Below, piece after piece: positions 27,633 to 37,694 of a DNA stretch of 64,000 bases (position 1 is its first letter; each line of letters starts with the position of its first letter). The position numbers were made by a program, and so were the translations under genes. This DNA is from Closterium sp. NIES-65. Lineage: Eukaryota > Streptophyta > Zygnematophyceae > Desmidiales > Closteriaceae. Location: positions 248,001 to 312,000 of the forward strand of contig CANXME010001452.1 in the NCBI GenBank assembly GCA_948144175.1, read 5' to 3'. The notes under the pieces were generated by a model. That model saw nothing but the letters and a program-made list of their open reading frames with translations. It was not told the DNA's origin and ran no database searches.

Positions 27633-29238
27633 TGAGACAGAAAACAGGTAAACGTTAATGAAACGTTGACAGAATTAACTGCTCCGCATATCATTGGAAT
27701 CGTGAGAACGAACCATGAGAATGAGGAGAACGTCATCGACAATGGCAAGCAGACTTTTGTCGATTGAGGCGTCTACGATCCTGACACGACCTGTGCTGGA
27801 GGTATTTGCTACAAGTGTAATATAGGAAGATCCAGTTGATTGCTGTGTGTAAGGATTATGGTTGCTGCCATGGTAATGTATATCAAGAGGCTGATATTTT
27901 GAAATGTTGCACTGTAGGTTGCTTGTCTGAAAGTAAACAGGTGCCGATATCGATTGAGTCTTACAAAACTGAAGATACAGTGGTTGGGCGGGGCGGGCGC
28001 GGGTTGGCGCGGCGCGCGGGGCGGGCGCGGGGGGGCGCGGCGCACGGGGCGGGCGCGGGGGGGGGCGCGGCGCGCGGGGCGGGCGCGGGGGGGGCGCGGC
28101 GCGCGGGGCGGGCGCGGGGAGGCGCGGCGCGCGGGGCGGGCGCGGGGGGGCGCGGCGCGCGGGGCGGGCGCGGGGGGGCGCGGAGCGCGGGGCGGGCGCG
28201 GCGCGCGGGGCGCGGGGCGGGCGCGGAGCGCGGGGCGGGCGCGGTGCGCGGGGCGGGCGCAAGGCGGGCGCGGGCGCGGGCGCGAGGGGTCGTGTCACGT
28301 GGGAAGCCTTTGATTTTTGACATAGGAGGAGGTGGAAAAGTTCTTGGCTGCAATCTGTACTTGAAACGCGACCCTGAAAACAAGTGTTAGAGATTAAGGA
28401 CAGGGTCTATGAAGATTAGGTGCCTCAATTTCTCAAAATCGTTGGTCCCTATTTCTGGACAGAATAGTTGCGCTCACAAGAAACGCCGTCGACGGAAATT
28501 TCACGGTTAAAACTTCACCAAACTCAGACATGTTGTAGCTCTACACCGTGGCTACAATTCCCAAGTTGAATCGTACGGAAAGGTGAAGTGTGTCTTGAGT
28601 TATCGATTTCGGCGCACTAGGGGGAATGCTGTCATAGAATCTTAAATCAATCACAAAGTTCATACAAGATCACACAAGTTCACACAAGAGAATTTGAGTA
28701 GCACTAAACCAGGTGGAAGGGATGAGGAGGACGAGAGGGAAGGTCCCAAGAGAGACCCCAACCAAGGAAACCCCATGTCATACAAATCCCTTCCCCATAG
28801 GCAACCCAACTTTGACCTTTGTCACTATCCCAACCTCCACAATCCACCTCAACCCAACTTGGCCACACTTGCCAACCTGGCTTGGTTTCTCCCAACCATT
28901 TGGCAGCAATTACAGTAGAAAAGACGAATTTCCCAACCCCCAAAAGTCTGTACCCCATAGTGAGTCAACCCCACAACTTCCCATAGTCACCACAACCAAA
29001 TATCAAAAGCATACGAACTCCAACGTTCGTAACTTTCTTGTTCGTGCTCCGATTGAAGCAATACTTGGTTCCTCGGAAAGCTCTTGAGCAGAGGAATCAC
29101 TTCAGATATCTGCTCAAGCCAAATAACATTCACACACACACACTCAGAAAAACCAAACCGCACAAAACACAAATTCTTGCACACACTCACAACATGCATG
29201 CAACGCAAGAACATATGATGGGAGGCAGACAGACGTGA
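27633..29238. other. Unassigned DNA with GC minisatellite
   Basis: About 1.6 kb with no recognisable gene. 27985-28300 is an extremely GC-rich array; 28400-29230 is ordinary DNA with many short frames and no motif. Part of 27633-27680 may continue the interrupted relic E LTR. Confidence 0.45.
27985..28300. repeat. GGCGCGGCGCGCGGGGCGGGCGCGGGG minisatellite
   Basis: About 10-12 imperfect units of 25-27 bp made almost only of G and C, with repeated GGGG runs. The Arg/Gly/Ala and Pro/Arg frames on both strands are compositional artefacts. Confidence 0.9.
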
Positions 29239-29362
29239 ATGCGAATGGTAGCATCACTCAACAACAAGACTGTCGTGGAACGAGAGACGGCGCCAGACGC
29301 GAGCTCCAAATCTGAGCCCGAGGAGTGCTATGCATACACGAGCAGTGACAGTGAGACGGACT
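29239..29362 (+). pseudogene. Split acidic ORF, 5' part
   Basis: An ATG at 29239 just after an in-frame tga opens a frame rich in Ser, Asp and Glu (KSEPEECYAYTSSDSETDSD spans the break). Copia III is inserted at the ggact duplication after 29362; the same frame continues without a shift at 36464 (IDSSNSDEEPVLDTPEV) and runs to 36658, where gypsy II begins. About 106 codons are visible and the original end is lost beyond gypsy II. The protein is not recognised. It could be a host exon or the acidic part of an older transposon protein. Continuity across the insertion is observed; being a real gene is inference. Confidence 0.5.
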
Positions 29363-29502
29363 TGTTAAGAACCTAAGGCAATGATGATGAATTAGGTGAA
29401 GGCTAGGGTACAAGACTAGGGTGTCGAGGAACTTTGTGTACCCTCTAGTGCTAACCCCCATATAGCCTAGCTAACCTAAACAAGTATATATATAATTTGA
29501 CA
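29363..29502 (-). repeat. 3' LTR of copia III
   Basis: 140 bp, tgttaagaac..atttgaca. Confidence 0.95.
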
Positions 29503-29749
29503 CACCTCCATAGGCTAAATGGGGGATAGCCAGGGCAAGTAACGGTCACAAGACCAGTCAAGAGAAGAAACAAAACACAGCTCAGGGTGGATCACAACGT
29601 CACCACGCAGTCTGAGCACAAGCAAAGGCCACAAGGCCACTTCACATGCAGAGATATATATGTAACAACAACAGCATAGTGATCTCTACCTATTAGAGCA
29701 AGCATGCAGGTACATATATAGATCACTGTACAAACAAAGCCTACAGCAA

Positions 29750-31178
29750 GTGAGGAAAGTTGGGCACAAGCCCCAACATAGTGCAAAAGCGCTGATGATC
29801 ACCAGGCTGAAGTGCCTTGGTGAATATATCAACGGTGTTGGCCTGAGCGGCCACGTAACGCAGACGAAGCTGATCGCACTACTGCAGCTCTCGAGCCAGG
29901 AAGTAACGGAGAGCGATGTGCTTCGTTCTGTGCTCCAGTCTCTGCTCCTCACACAAGGCAATGGCAGCCTTGTTGTCGACGTACAGCACTGGAGGAGAAC
30001 TAGGCGCCTCTCCCAAGTCAGTCAGCAGGTAGGTCAGCCAGCGTAGCTCCTGTGCAGCCATGGCTGTGGCGTAGATCTCAGCCTCACAACTGGAGCTAAG
30101 AACTGAAGACGAGCAAGTAGAACGCCAAGAAACTGAACCAGAGCCAAGGCTGAAGGTGTAACCCTGTGACGACCGCTGAGTAGCCCGGTCGTCAACCCAA
30201 GAAGCGTCTGAGTGCCCAGTGAGAACAACTGATCGCCTCCCTCCAAGCACGAGCCCCATGCCTGATGTACTGCACAAGTAACGCAGTTCCCTCTTAGCAG
30301 CATCCATGTGCACCTTTCGTTGCCGATCAGGAGCCATGTAGCGAGCCAGAAGGCCAAGAGGGTACGCGAGGTCGGGACGAGTGCAAGTCATCAGGTACAT
30401 CAGGCAACCAACTAGCTCTGGGTAAGGGCCACTCGGCTCTACAGACTCGTCCGAAGGTGGAGCTGAGAGCGAGTAACCTGTAGCCAGAGGAGTGGCCTGT
30501 GGCGAGGACCAGGTGAAGCCGAAGCGCTGAAGGACCTGCTGCACCATGTGTGACTGAGTCAGTGTGATGGTGCGGCGTGCTCTGTTCTGGGTGATCCGCA
30601 AGCCAAGATAGCTTGTCAGCTCACCCAGGTCTGTGCACGTGTGTCCCTTCTGCAGCTCCGACTTCACGTGGGCGAGAGCCTCAGTATCACCAGTGGCAAA
30701 GACCAACTCGTCAACATACACGAGGATGTAGAACAGCGGCAGTGAAGTGTCGGTGCGCAGAAACAGCAACGGGTCAGCAGTCGACGTGGCAAACCCAAGC
30801 GCCGCAAGAGTCGTCCTAAGTGTGTCGTGCCACTCACGTGGCGCCTGGCGGAGACCGTAGACTGGCCGCCAGAGGCTCCACTGGGTACCAGGAGGGAACG
30901 ACCCAGTGAAGTCAGGTGGACGGCGCAGCCAGATCTCCTCGTGCAGGCTGCCCTGCAAGAAAGCTGTGCTGAAGTCAAGAGAGTGAAGCTCGTAGTCACG
31001 CTCAGCGGCAACGTGTAGCAGCACCCGAAGAGTGGTAATCTTTGGGGTGGGGGAGAAGGTCTGGAAGAAGTCAACTCCCTCTCGCTGACTGAAGCTTCGA
31101 GCAACGTAACGAGCCTTGAAGACCGGTGGAGAACCTGGCGGCCGCTTCACCCTGAAAATCCACATGCCACTGACGATG
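29750..31178 (-). pseudogene. Copia III reverse transcriptase and RNase H
   Basis: Frame 29879-31165 gives the RT from GMWIFRVKRPP through LDFSTAFLQG to FYILVYVDELVFA (about 30703-30727), where the second catalytic Asp of YVDD is Glu; polymerase activity would be expected to be lost. RNase H follows: GHSDASWVDD, CEAEIYATAMAAQELR, YVDNKAAIALCEE. A tag at 29879-29881 replaces a consensus Gln (ELQ-stop for ELQQ). The remaining ANTVDIFTKAL-type tail follows to about 29760. Upstream, a one-base deletion near 31179 (ggcgacatc versus ggcgaacatc) shifts it out of frame with the linker. Confidence 0.9.
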
Positions 31179-31590
31179 TCGCCCCAGGAGGGGGAACTTC
31201 GTCAACGTACGTGCCTGTGGACTTCCAGGATGCCATCTTTGCGTCCATGGCTGTCTGCCACTGAGAGGAGTAGGGACCCTCGATCGCCTCAGCGTACAAT
31301 CGTGGATTCGGGATGTCTGGTGCATCCGGGTCTCCCTCAAGGGCAAGCAGCATGGACACGAGATGAGGCGCAGCGGCTGCAAGCCACTCAAGGTCCTCCT
31401 GCCTGTCCTCAAGGTCGTCCGTGCCAAGAGCACACTCACCCTCGACGGACGGAGGACATACAGACTCAGACTCAGCAACAAGACGAGCGGCATAGTCTAG
31501 ACGACAGTGAGCAGCAAAGTCGACAAGCTCAGCGACCAAGGCAGACGCACCAGCAGACTCAAACGACGGGTCGGTGACAACAGTTTCTAG
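31147..31590 (-). pseudogene. Copia III integrase-RT linker end
   Basis: ELVDFAAHCRLDYAARLVAE, SVEGECALGTDDLEDRQEDL and SSQWQTAMDAKMASWKSTGT match the segment just before RT in copia II, V and VI. A one-base deletion near 31179 separates it from RT. Confidence 0.88.
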
Positions 31591-31749
31591 CAGATGCGTG
31601 ACAGTAGGGTGCTCAGCACGAAACGGGTCAGACTCAGGGTCAGCAACGACAGGTAGAGAGGACGCAGGTGGAGACGGCAGGGGAACACGTGGCGGCGGAG
31701 AGGAAGGACGACGGACGACAAGGGAAGGGCCGGAGACAGCTGGCTGACG

Positions 31750-32770
31750 CTAGCGAGGAGCCCGACGTCTGGAACCACTGGAAAGGACAGGTGAGACAGG
31801 ACGCGACGCAGGCTCACGACGCTCAGCAAGGCCCCCGGTCTGCTCTGCGTAAGGAGAAGGAGCAGGCAGAGGTGAGTCAGGCTGTAACGGAAGACCAGTA
31901 GACGACAGGAGGCTAAGAACCTGGCGAAGCACGGAGCTAGGCGGGGGCAGAGACGACGGAGCCAGGCTAGCGCCTCTAGCACCAGCAGCTCTAGCACCCT
32001 CAGCAACGCCAGCACCTCCAGCAGCTCCAGCACCACCAGCACCCTCAGCAGCTCCAGCACCCCCAGCAGCTCCAGCTCCTCCCACAGCTCCAGTACCCTC
32101 AGCAGCCCTAGCACCTCCAGCAGCTCCAGAACCCTCACCACCAGCCCAACTTGGTGCAGCACCCCCAAAACCGGCACCTCCAGTCCCAGGGTCTCCAACC
32201 GCTGTGCCACCAGCAGCAGCACCCTCAGACACACCACCATCAGCCCCAGCAGCTCCAGCACTCCCAGTACGAGCACCTCCAGGACCAGCGACACTAACAC
32301 CACCAGCAAGCAAAGGACCAGCACCACTCTCAGCTCCAGTGACGCCACCAGAAGAACCCCCAGCAGTAGAACCCTGAGGTGCAGAAGCGCGACGCTGACG
32401 GCGACCGTACCAGTCGTGCAGCTGCTGGGAGGTGAGAGGCACACGCGGACTAAGACGGCTACTCCAAGGCGACAGCGGAACAGCAGTCTCAGAACCCTCA
32501 GGCGACTCACCCCCAGACTCAGCACCCCCAGGCTCCGCACACGCAGGCTTAGCACCCCCAGACTCAGCACCCCCAGACGCAGGACCTCCAGGCTCCTCAC
32601 GCGCAGGCTGAGCACCCCCGGGCTCCGTACCCTTAGGCCCCTCACGCCCAGCGTCCCTAGACTCAGCACCCCACGCTGCAAACCCCCAAGCTCCACACCC
32701 CCAGGGACAGCACCACCACCAGCAGGACCGGAGTCACCAGTGACCTCAACAGGCGCAGGGACGGGAGGGT
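31750..32770 (-). pseudogene. Copia III variable linker
   Basis: Frame 31750-32442 begins TSQQLHDWYGRRQRR (one more copy of the QLREWY-type motif), followed by Gly/Ala repeats (GGAGAAGG) and a Pro/Ser-rich part. 32443-32770 contains degraded GGAES/GGAEP pentapeptide coding repeats in a shifted frame. There is no enzymatic domain. Confidence 0.75.
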
Positions 32771-33739
32771 CTATCGAGAAACACCTGAAGGAGCAGGACC
32801 TGGCGCAGGGAGGGGGTCTACCTGGGGAGGACCTGGGGCAAGAAAGAGCGGCGGGAGAGGGCGAGGAGCAGTGCGGTAGGGGAAGAGGCGGTAAAAGGGG
32901 ACTGACTCGTCAAAGGTGACGTCCTGGGACGCAAAGACACGGCGCAAGGCGGGGTCGTAGAACTGCCAGCCAGGCGCGTCAGGGACAAAGCCAAGGAAGA
33001 CGCAAGGAATGGCACGAGGGGAGAGCTTGTCCGCGGTGGTATCCCGAACAAAAGCACGAGCACCCCAGACCCGGAAACGCGACGCGTTGCCAACCTTCCC
33101 CGTCCACAACAGTGTGGGCGAGCTCTCCGGCAAGGAGACACGGGGCCAAAGGTTGAGCTGATGCGTGGCGTACCGGACCGCAAACGGCCACAGAAAATGG
33201 GGGGCAGCCGCATGGATCATGGAGGTACGAGCGACCTCCATGACTAAGCCAATGCGGCGCTCAGCAACCCCATTCTGCTGCGGAGAGGCCGGAAGCGTGA
33301 AAGTCTGGCGGATGCCGTGCTCCGCACAGAAGGCGGCCAAGAGGTCTGAGGAGAACTCACCACCTCTGTCAGAGTGCAGACGCAGGACAGGAAAGTCCGA
33401 CTGGAACCGCTCGCGGAGCTGGAGACGAGTAGCGCGGATCCAGGGGATCAAAACATCAGGGACATCCCCCTTGCGCTGCAAGGGGAAGACCGTGGTGTAG
33501 CGCGTGTAGTCGTCGACAACCAACAGGAAGTACCGCTCGTGGCCCTGTCCACGGACGCGGGCTGGGCCCCACACGTCCAGGTGGAGAGTCTGCAGTGGAG
33601 CCTCTATGGGAGGGAACGAGGAGGAGTGAGGAGCGGCGCGCTGCCGCCCCTCGACGCAAGGAATGCAAGGCGGCGCAGGCGAGGGAGGGAGGGCAGGGAG
33701 AGACCTGGGAAGACCAGAGACCAGAAAGCGAGAGTGCAT
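32771..33739 (-). pseudogene. Copia III integrase
   Basis: 322 codons: CVEGRQRAAPHSSSFPP, then the core with HLDVWGPARVRG (Asp), LRLHSDRGGEFSS (Asp) and PASPQQNGVAERRIG (Glu), and the C-terminal FRVWGARAFVRDT and ESVPFYRLFPYRTAP. The DDE residues are all present. A stop (tga near 33806) within the preceding block cuts it off from protease, so the product could not be made from the natural polyprotein. Confidence 0.9.
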
Positions 33740-33850
33740 GCTACGAAGGCGAGGCAGGGAGGGGTGGCCCAGGTGGTGGTGCCACAGGAGAGTGTCGTGA
33801 GACAGCCGTCAACACTCACACTGGGTAGCTACCTGAGAAGACGCGTGCAG

Positions 33851-35224
33851 CTAGGGAGACAAAGTGGTGGAACGCGACGCAGTGGTGAGAGTGTACAGAC
33901 TGGACCCTGGCGCACGGGTGAACGTGGCCAGGTGGCGGCCGGTCTGGGAGCACGTACAGATCGCCACACGCTGTCGGCCAGGGGTGAAGGTGTCAACACC
34001 CGCATCCTGGAGGACAGCGTTGCTCACCAAGTTCGTAGAGAACGAGGGGAGGTGGAGACCAGACAGCTCACCAGACGGGACCGCCAGACACGGAAGCACA
34101 GTGGAAGACCGCGCAAGCACTGGGCCCCCAGAGGGGTCAGCTAGTGAGATAGGAACAGGTGCAAGAAGGGGGGTGACTCTGGTACTGTCGCGAAAGAAAC
34201 AGCGGGAAGCACCAGAGTCAAGTGTAAAAGTGTGCAAGGCCTGTGCAGGCGCAGTACCAAGGGGAGCAGACTCACAAGCACCTAGTGCTGCAGGGGCTAT
34301 ACCAGGATCCGGCGGCACACACAAGTAGCAGTCACCCTCAGCACTAACAGACAATGCATACATAGCAGCTAGAATAGCCTCATAGTCAGGATCAAAGATT
34401 GGTACATCACGCCCAAGCAAGTCTGCCCAGTTGGGGAACTTAGTAGCATCAGGAAACTTGGCGCGCCAGGCGTCGCTAAGTCGAGCGAAGCAGCGCTGCT
34501 CAATGTGAAACCCTGTGCACTGGCGGTTAGCGTGGGGACCTGTGCGGATGATATAGGGGCAGCGACCAGGACCCCCAGAAGCCCCACGCCCGGCATACCA
34601 GTCAAGAAGCTGCTGGGAAGTGGGGGCCTGACGCGGACGCTGCTGCTGCTGCGGCTGCTGCTGCTGGCCCTGACCACCACTGGCACCACCGCTCCCTCCT
34701 CTCCCACCGCCGCTGCTGCCCCCTCCACCGCCCCCAGTGCCTCCACCGCCCCCACCACCACCTCCACCCCCTCCACCCCCGCGACCACCCCCACCACCTC
34801 CACCGCCCCCGCCGCCTGCACCACTGCCGCCTCCACCGCCGCCCCCACCGCCCCTGCCACCCCTGCCGCTGCGACGCTTCCCACTTGGAGCGGAAGCAGC
34901 CCCGACCTCCTCAGCACCAAGGTAGTCGTGAGCAGCAGCTGCGGAGGCGTAGGAGGGGGTGAGAGGGGAGGGGGAGCACCCCTCAAAGAGGGGAGAGCGC
35001 GGAGTGCCACGAGCAGCACCTACAGCGAGGATGTTCTTCTCTGCTGCTAGGAGGTGCTTCTGGAAGTCGTCGACAGTGAGAGTGGGGGGGTCTAGCGCTA
35101 GGAAGTGGTCCCTGACCGAGCTAAGAGTGTCAGGGAGGCGGGTGACGAGGAAATAGAGAGTGAAGTACATTGGGGGGGGGGGGGGGGGGGTTTGCGGCGC
35201 AAAACTCAGCTGAAAGGGCGGCAC
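33851..35224 (-). pseudogene. Copia III gag C-terminal half and protease
   Basis: 457 codons. The N-terminal part (LVTRLPDTLSSVRDHFL, LAAEKNILAVGAARG) ends the capsid-like region shared with copia VI. A Gly-rich stretch follows, then TSQQLLDWYAGRG, the zinc-like motif CPYIIRTG..CTG..HIEQRCF, the ARLSDAWRAKFP block and protease with HTFTLDSGASRCFF. It ends at a tag in the region before integrase. The missing junction to the upstream gag frame is a run of about 18 G (C in the coding sense) near 35171-35190. Confidence 0.85.
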
Positions 35225-35672
35225 GAAAGCGAGTGTCAGTAGCGCGCGGGTGGGAAATGAGGTCCTCAGCAGTGGTGAACGAAGAAAGGTTGGGGAACAG
35301 GTAGGGTAGCATGAGTCGACCTATGGCTGCAGTGGCCGGGGAGGAGTAGCGTGCATCTACAGCGTCGTACAGTGTCTTAGCAGTTTTGTGCTGGCTGAAA
35401 TGCACGCGCTCAGTGATCGGCAGATGGTTCCTAATCGCTAGGCGTGCAGCAGCATCGCGAGTCTGCCATTGCGAGTGTTCGAGAGCAGGAGCATCAGCAG
35501 CAAGAGCAACGGCAGTGCCAGACACGTAATCGAACAGTGAAACGCCCTCTTTGGCATCAGTCAGAAGGAACAGTTGCAGGTCATCTAGCCACACAGTGAA
35601 CTCTATGGGGCGACCGTCAGGTTCGAACGCGAGAACATTAGGCGTCATCATAATAGCAGTAGGCAAAGGCAA
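35130..35672 (-). pseudogene. Copia III gag N-terminal half
   Basis: Starts with an ATG at 35672: MTPNVLAFEPDGRPIEFTVW, LDDLQLFLLTDAKEG, HSQWQTRDAAARLAIRNHLP and MLPYLFPNLSSF. This arrangement (WLDDLQLFL .. W..RDAAARLA.R.HLP .. LYDAV..RYSSPA) resembles the capsid-like gag region of copia elements and is repeated in copia VI. It is absent from the visible parts of copia II and V. Gag assembles the virus-like particle. The frame is lost at a long homopolymer. Confidence 0.82.
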
Positions 35673-35689
35673 CAGAAAGCAGGCAGGCA

Positions 35690-35762
35690 GTAGACACGAG
35701 GCAGTAGGCAGTAGGCAGTAGGCAGCAGGCTAAAACTCAGGCAGTAGGCAGTAGGCAGTACA
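35690..35762. repeat. (GCAGTAG)n microsatellite in copia III leader
   Basis: About nine 7-bp units of gcagtag with one interruption, just upstream of gag. Confidence 0.85.
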
Positions 35763-36310
35763 AGTAACGTGCAGGGCAGTACTTGCTGCCCCCGAGCTCC
35801 TAAGGTGGGGCTCTAGACTGCGAAAGGCCGTACAGTGTGAAGGCAGTGGGTTCGGCAGCAAGGAGCCTTACAGGCAAGCACACAAGTAGGGCGCGCGCGG
35901 CTGCTGGCTGCGTAACCCTAAGGGCCGCTCGTGGCTCTCTGCTGCGCGTGGCTACGTGCTGCGCGCGGCTCTGGCTGCACGTGGCGACGGGCGGCGGGCT
36001 CTACGTTGCACGTGGGCGGCGGGCTCTACGTCGCGCGTGGGCGGCAGGCTGTGCTTAGGCTGCGCGTGGGCGGCGTAAGGGGGGGCGCGCGGGCTCGACT
36101 TGGGCTACACGGGCGACGCCGACCGGCGCGCGGCTCTACAGCAGGGTCGCGCGCTAAAAAATAAGTGACGCGCGCGCTAGAAACTGAGGCGCGCGAGAGA
36201 AAAAAATAAGTGACGCGCGCTGCCGCCGAGGCGCGCTTGAGCAGTAGGCAAGGCAGGCAGTTGGGTGGGCCCGATTCGTAGGTCCTAGAGACCTCCTGCT
36301 CTAGTTACCA
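35763..36310 (-). other. Copia III 5' leader with PBS
   Basis: A GC-rich leader with repeated gcgcgc blocks (35890-36240) and no coding domain; PBS tggtaactagag starts at 36310 on the minus strand. Confidence 0.7.
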
Positions 36311-36458
36311 TGTTAAGAACCTAAGGCAATGATGATGAATTAGGTGAAGGCTAGGGTACAAGACTAGGGTGTCGATGAACTTTGTGTACCCCCTAGTGCT
36401 AACCCCCATACAGCCTAGCTAACCTAAACAAGTATATATATATATATATAATTTGACA
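36311..36458 (-). repeat. 5' LTR of copia III
   Basis: 148 bp; longer than its partner only by extra TA units near 36433-36449. Confidence 0.95.
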
Positions 36459-36463
36459 GGACT

Positions 36464-36658
36464 CTGACGCTACGATCGACTCCTCCAACAGCGACGAGGA
36501 GCCCGTCCTGGATACCCCTGAAGTCGATGAGGCGAGCCTTGGGAACGTCAATGCCAAGAATAAGCATGCGTATGCCTCCCCTTGTCCTGTTTTGTTATCT
36601 GCAATCGATGTCAACTACGTCACCATGTTGTGGAAAATGACAATAAAGCCAGTGCAAG
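36464..36658 (+). pseudogene. Split acidic ORF, 3' part
   Basis: Continues the frame of 29239-29362 after removal of copia III and one ggact copy: acidic at first (SNSDEEPVLDTPEVDEASLG), then hydrophobic and basic (LLSAIDVNYVTMLWKMTIKP). It meets the start of the gypsy II LTR at 36659, whose tgtaac supplies an accidental taa. Function unknown. Confidence 0.5.
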
Positions 36659-37499
36659 TGTAACTTCCTAACTTTTAAAACTTCCTGACCACTCTTTTTT
36701 AGCATCACCCGGATACGTATGACCTCTCTTACAACACTTGTAGTACGAGACTCCTTTCTTGGATAGCACTTCCTTCCTCGTAGAATTGCAGCCCTCCCCT
36801 CGGGCTCTTCTCCACTTGAAGAGGTGCTCCTCCTAAGGTAGACTCCAAGGGTACTCCAAAGTAGCTTGAATGGGCCAAGGTACAAGGTAGCTAGAAGGTT
36901 GAGAGAGCTTGTGGCATTGGTAAGAATGCACTATGAGAATATTATGAATTACACACAACCTACAAGGACTTATATAGTGGAAGGGCATACCCAAACCACC
37001 ATCCTTCTATCTTATTCATGCAATCCTAGGAATCCTTCCCCTATTGGTCGAGGATCCTTGCAATCCAACCAATCAATGAGAGTGCTCCGTTGAGCTCACC
37101 CACATCTCCAATGGAATCTCCACCATAGAACCTTCCTTGTTGCCTTCCTCATTCTCCTGCCCTGCTCCTTCCATTCTCCTTCCCCAATAGATCCTCCCAT
37201 AGCCTCCACTAAGGAAACTTCCAACAAGCCACCTTCCAAGGAACCTTCCACTTATTCTTACTCCCAAGGAAACTTCCTTATGACCAGCCCATCCTCCTTA
37301 ATGCAATTCCCAGCTACATGCACAAGAATAAAGGGTAAACCTTAGTAAAATACCCTCCACAAGTACCAACCCTCTTATAAATAACCCGAGGGTAAACTCA
37401 ACCAATAGATCTTACCAAGATCAAGGGGTTTATCCTCAACAGTTTAGTGTTTAAGTTACAAATGTAACTTTCTCGGACGCGGTCTTGTGGCTCCTGACA
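36659..37499 (-). repeat. 3' LTR of gypsy II
   Basis: About 841 bp with tg..ca ends (tgtaacttcc..ctcctgaca), next to a purine-rich tract (minus, ending at 37500). Limits are inferred because the second LTR is outside the window. Confidence 0.7.
36969..36977 (-). promoter_or_regulatory. TATA box in gypsy II LTR
   Basis: ctatataag on the minus strand, about 520 bp into the LTR in the sense direction; a plausible core promoter. Confidence 0.5.
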
Positions 37500-37694
37500 C
37501 AAGGGAGGGTACCTTCCCAAGAATCCCCACATATCACACAAAAATCACACAAAGGTACACTCAATACCACACTCTGAAAGAAATCCCCTATATCCCTGGT
37601 CATACCATTCCACTCCATGGGGTCTTACCATCCTCTCATTACTTCACCAAATCCGGTCCATCCTCTAAAGGCTCTTTCTCACTCTCTCATCACC

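Larger units (their letters stand above)
29363..36458 (-). mobile_element. Copia element III
   Basis: A 7,096-bp minus-strand copia element flanked by the perfect duplication ggact (29358-29362, 36459-36463). LTRs are 140 bp (29363-29502) and 148 bp (36311-36458), differing by three substitutions and an expanded TA repeat. A PBS tggtaactagag follows the 5' LTR and a purine tract precedes the 3' LTR. It carries gag with a capsid-like region, the zinc motif, protease, integrase, linker, RT and RNase H. It is broken by at least four frameshifts and three stops and by a YVDD to YVDE change in RT. Confidence 0.95.

Noticed and set aside
27836..28390. 184-codon ORF ending LGCNLYLKRDPENKC
   Set aside because: Its middle is the G/C minisatellite; the short flanks show no recognisable domain, and the frames are open on both strands.
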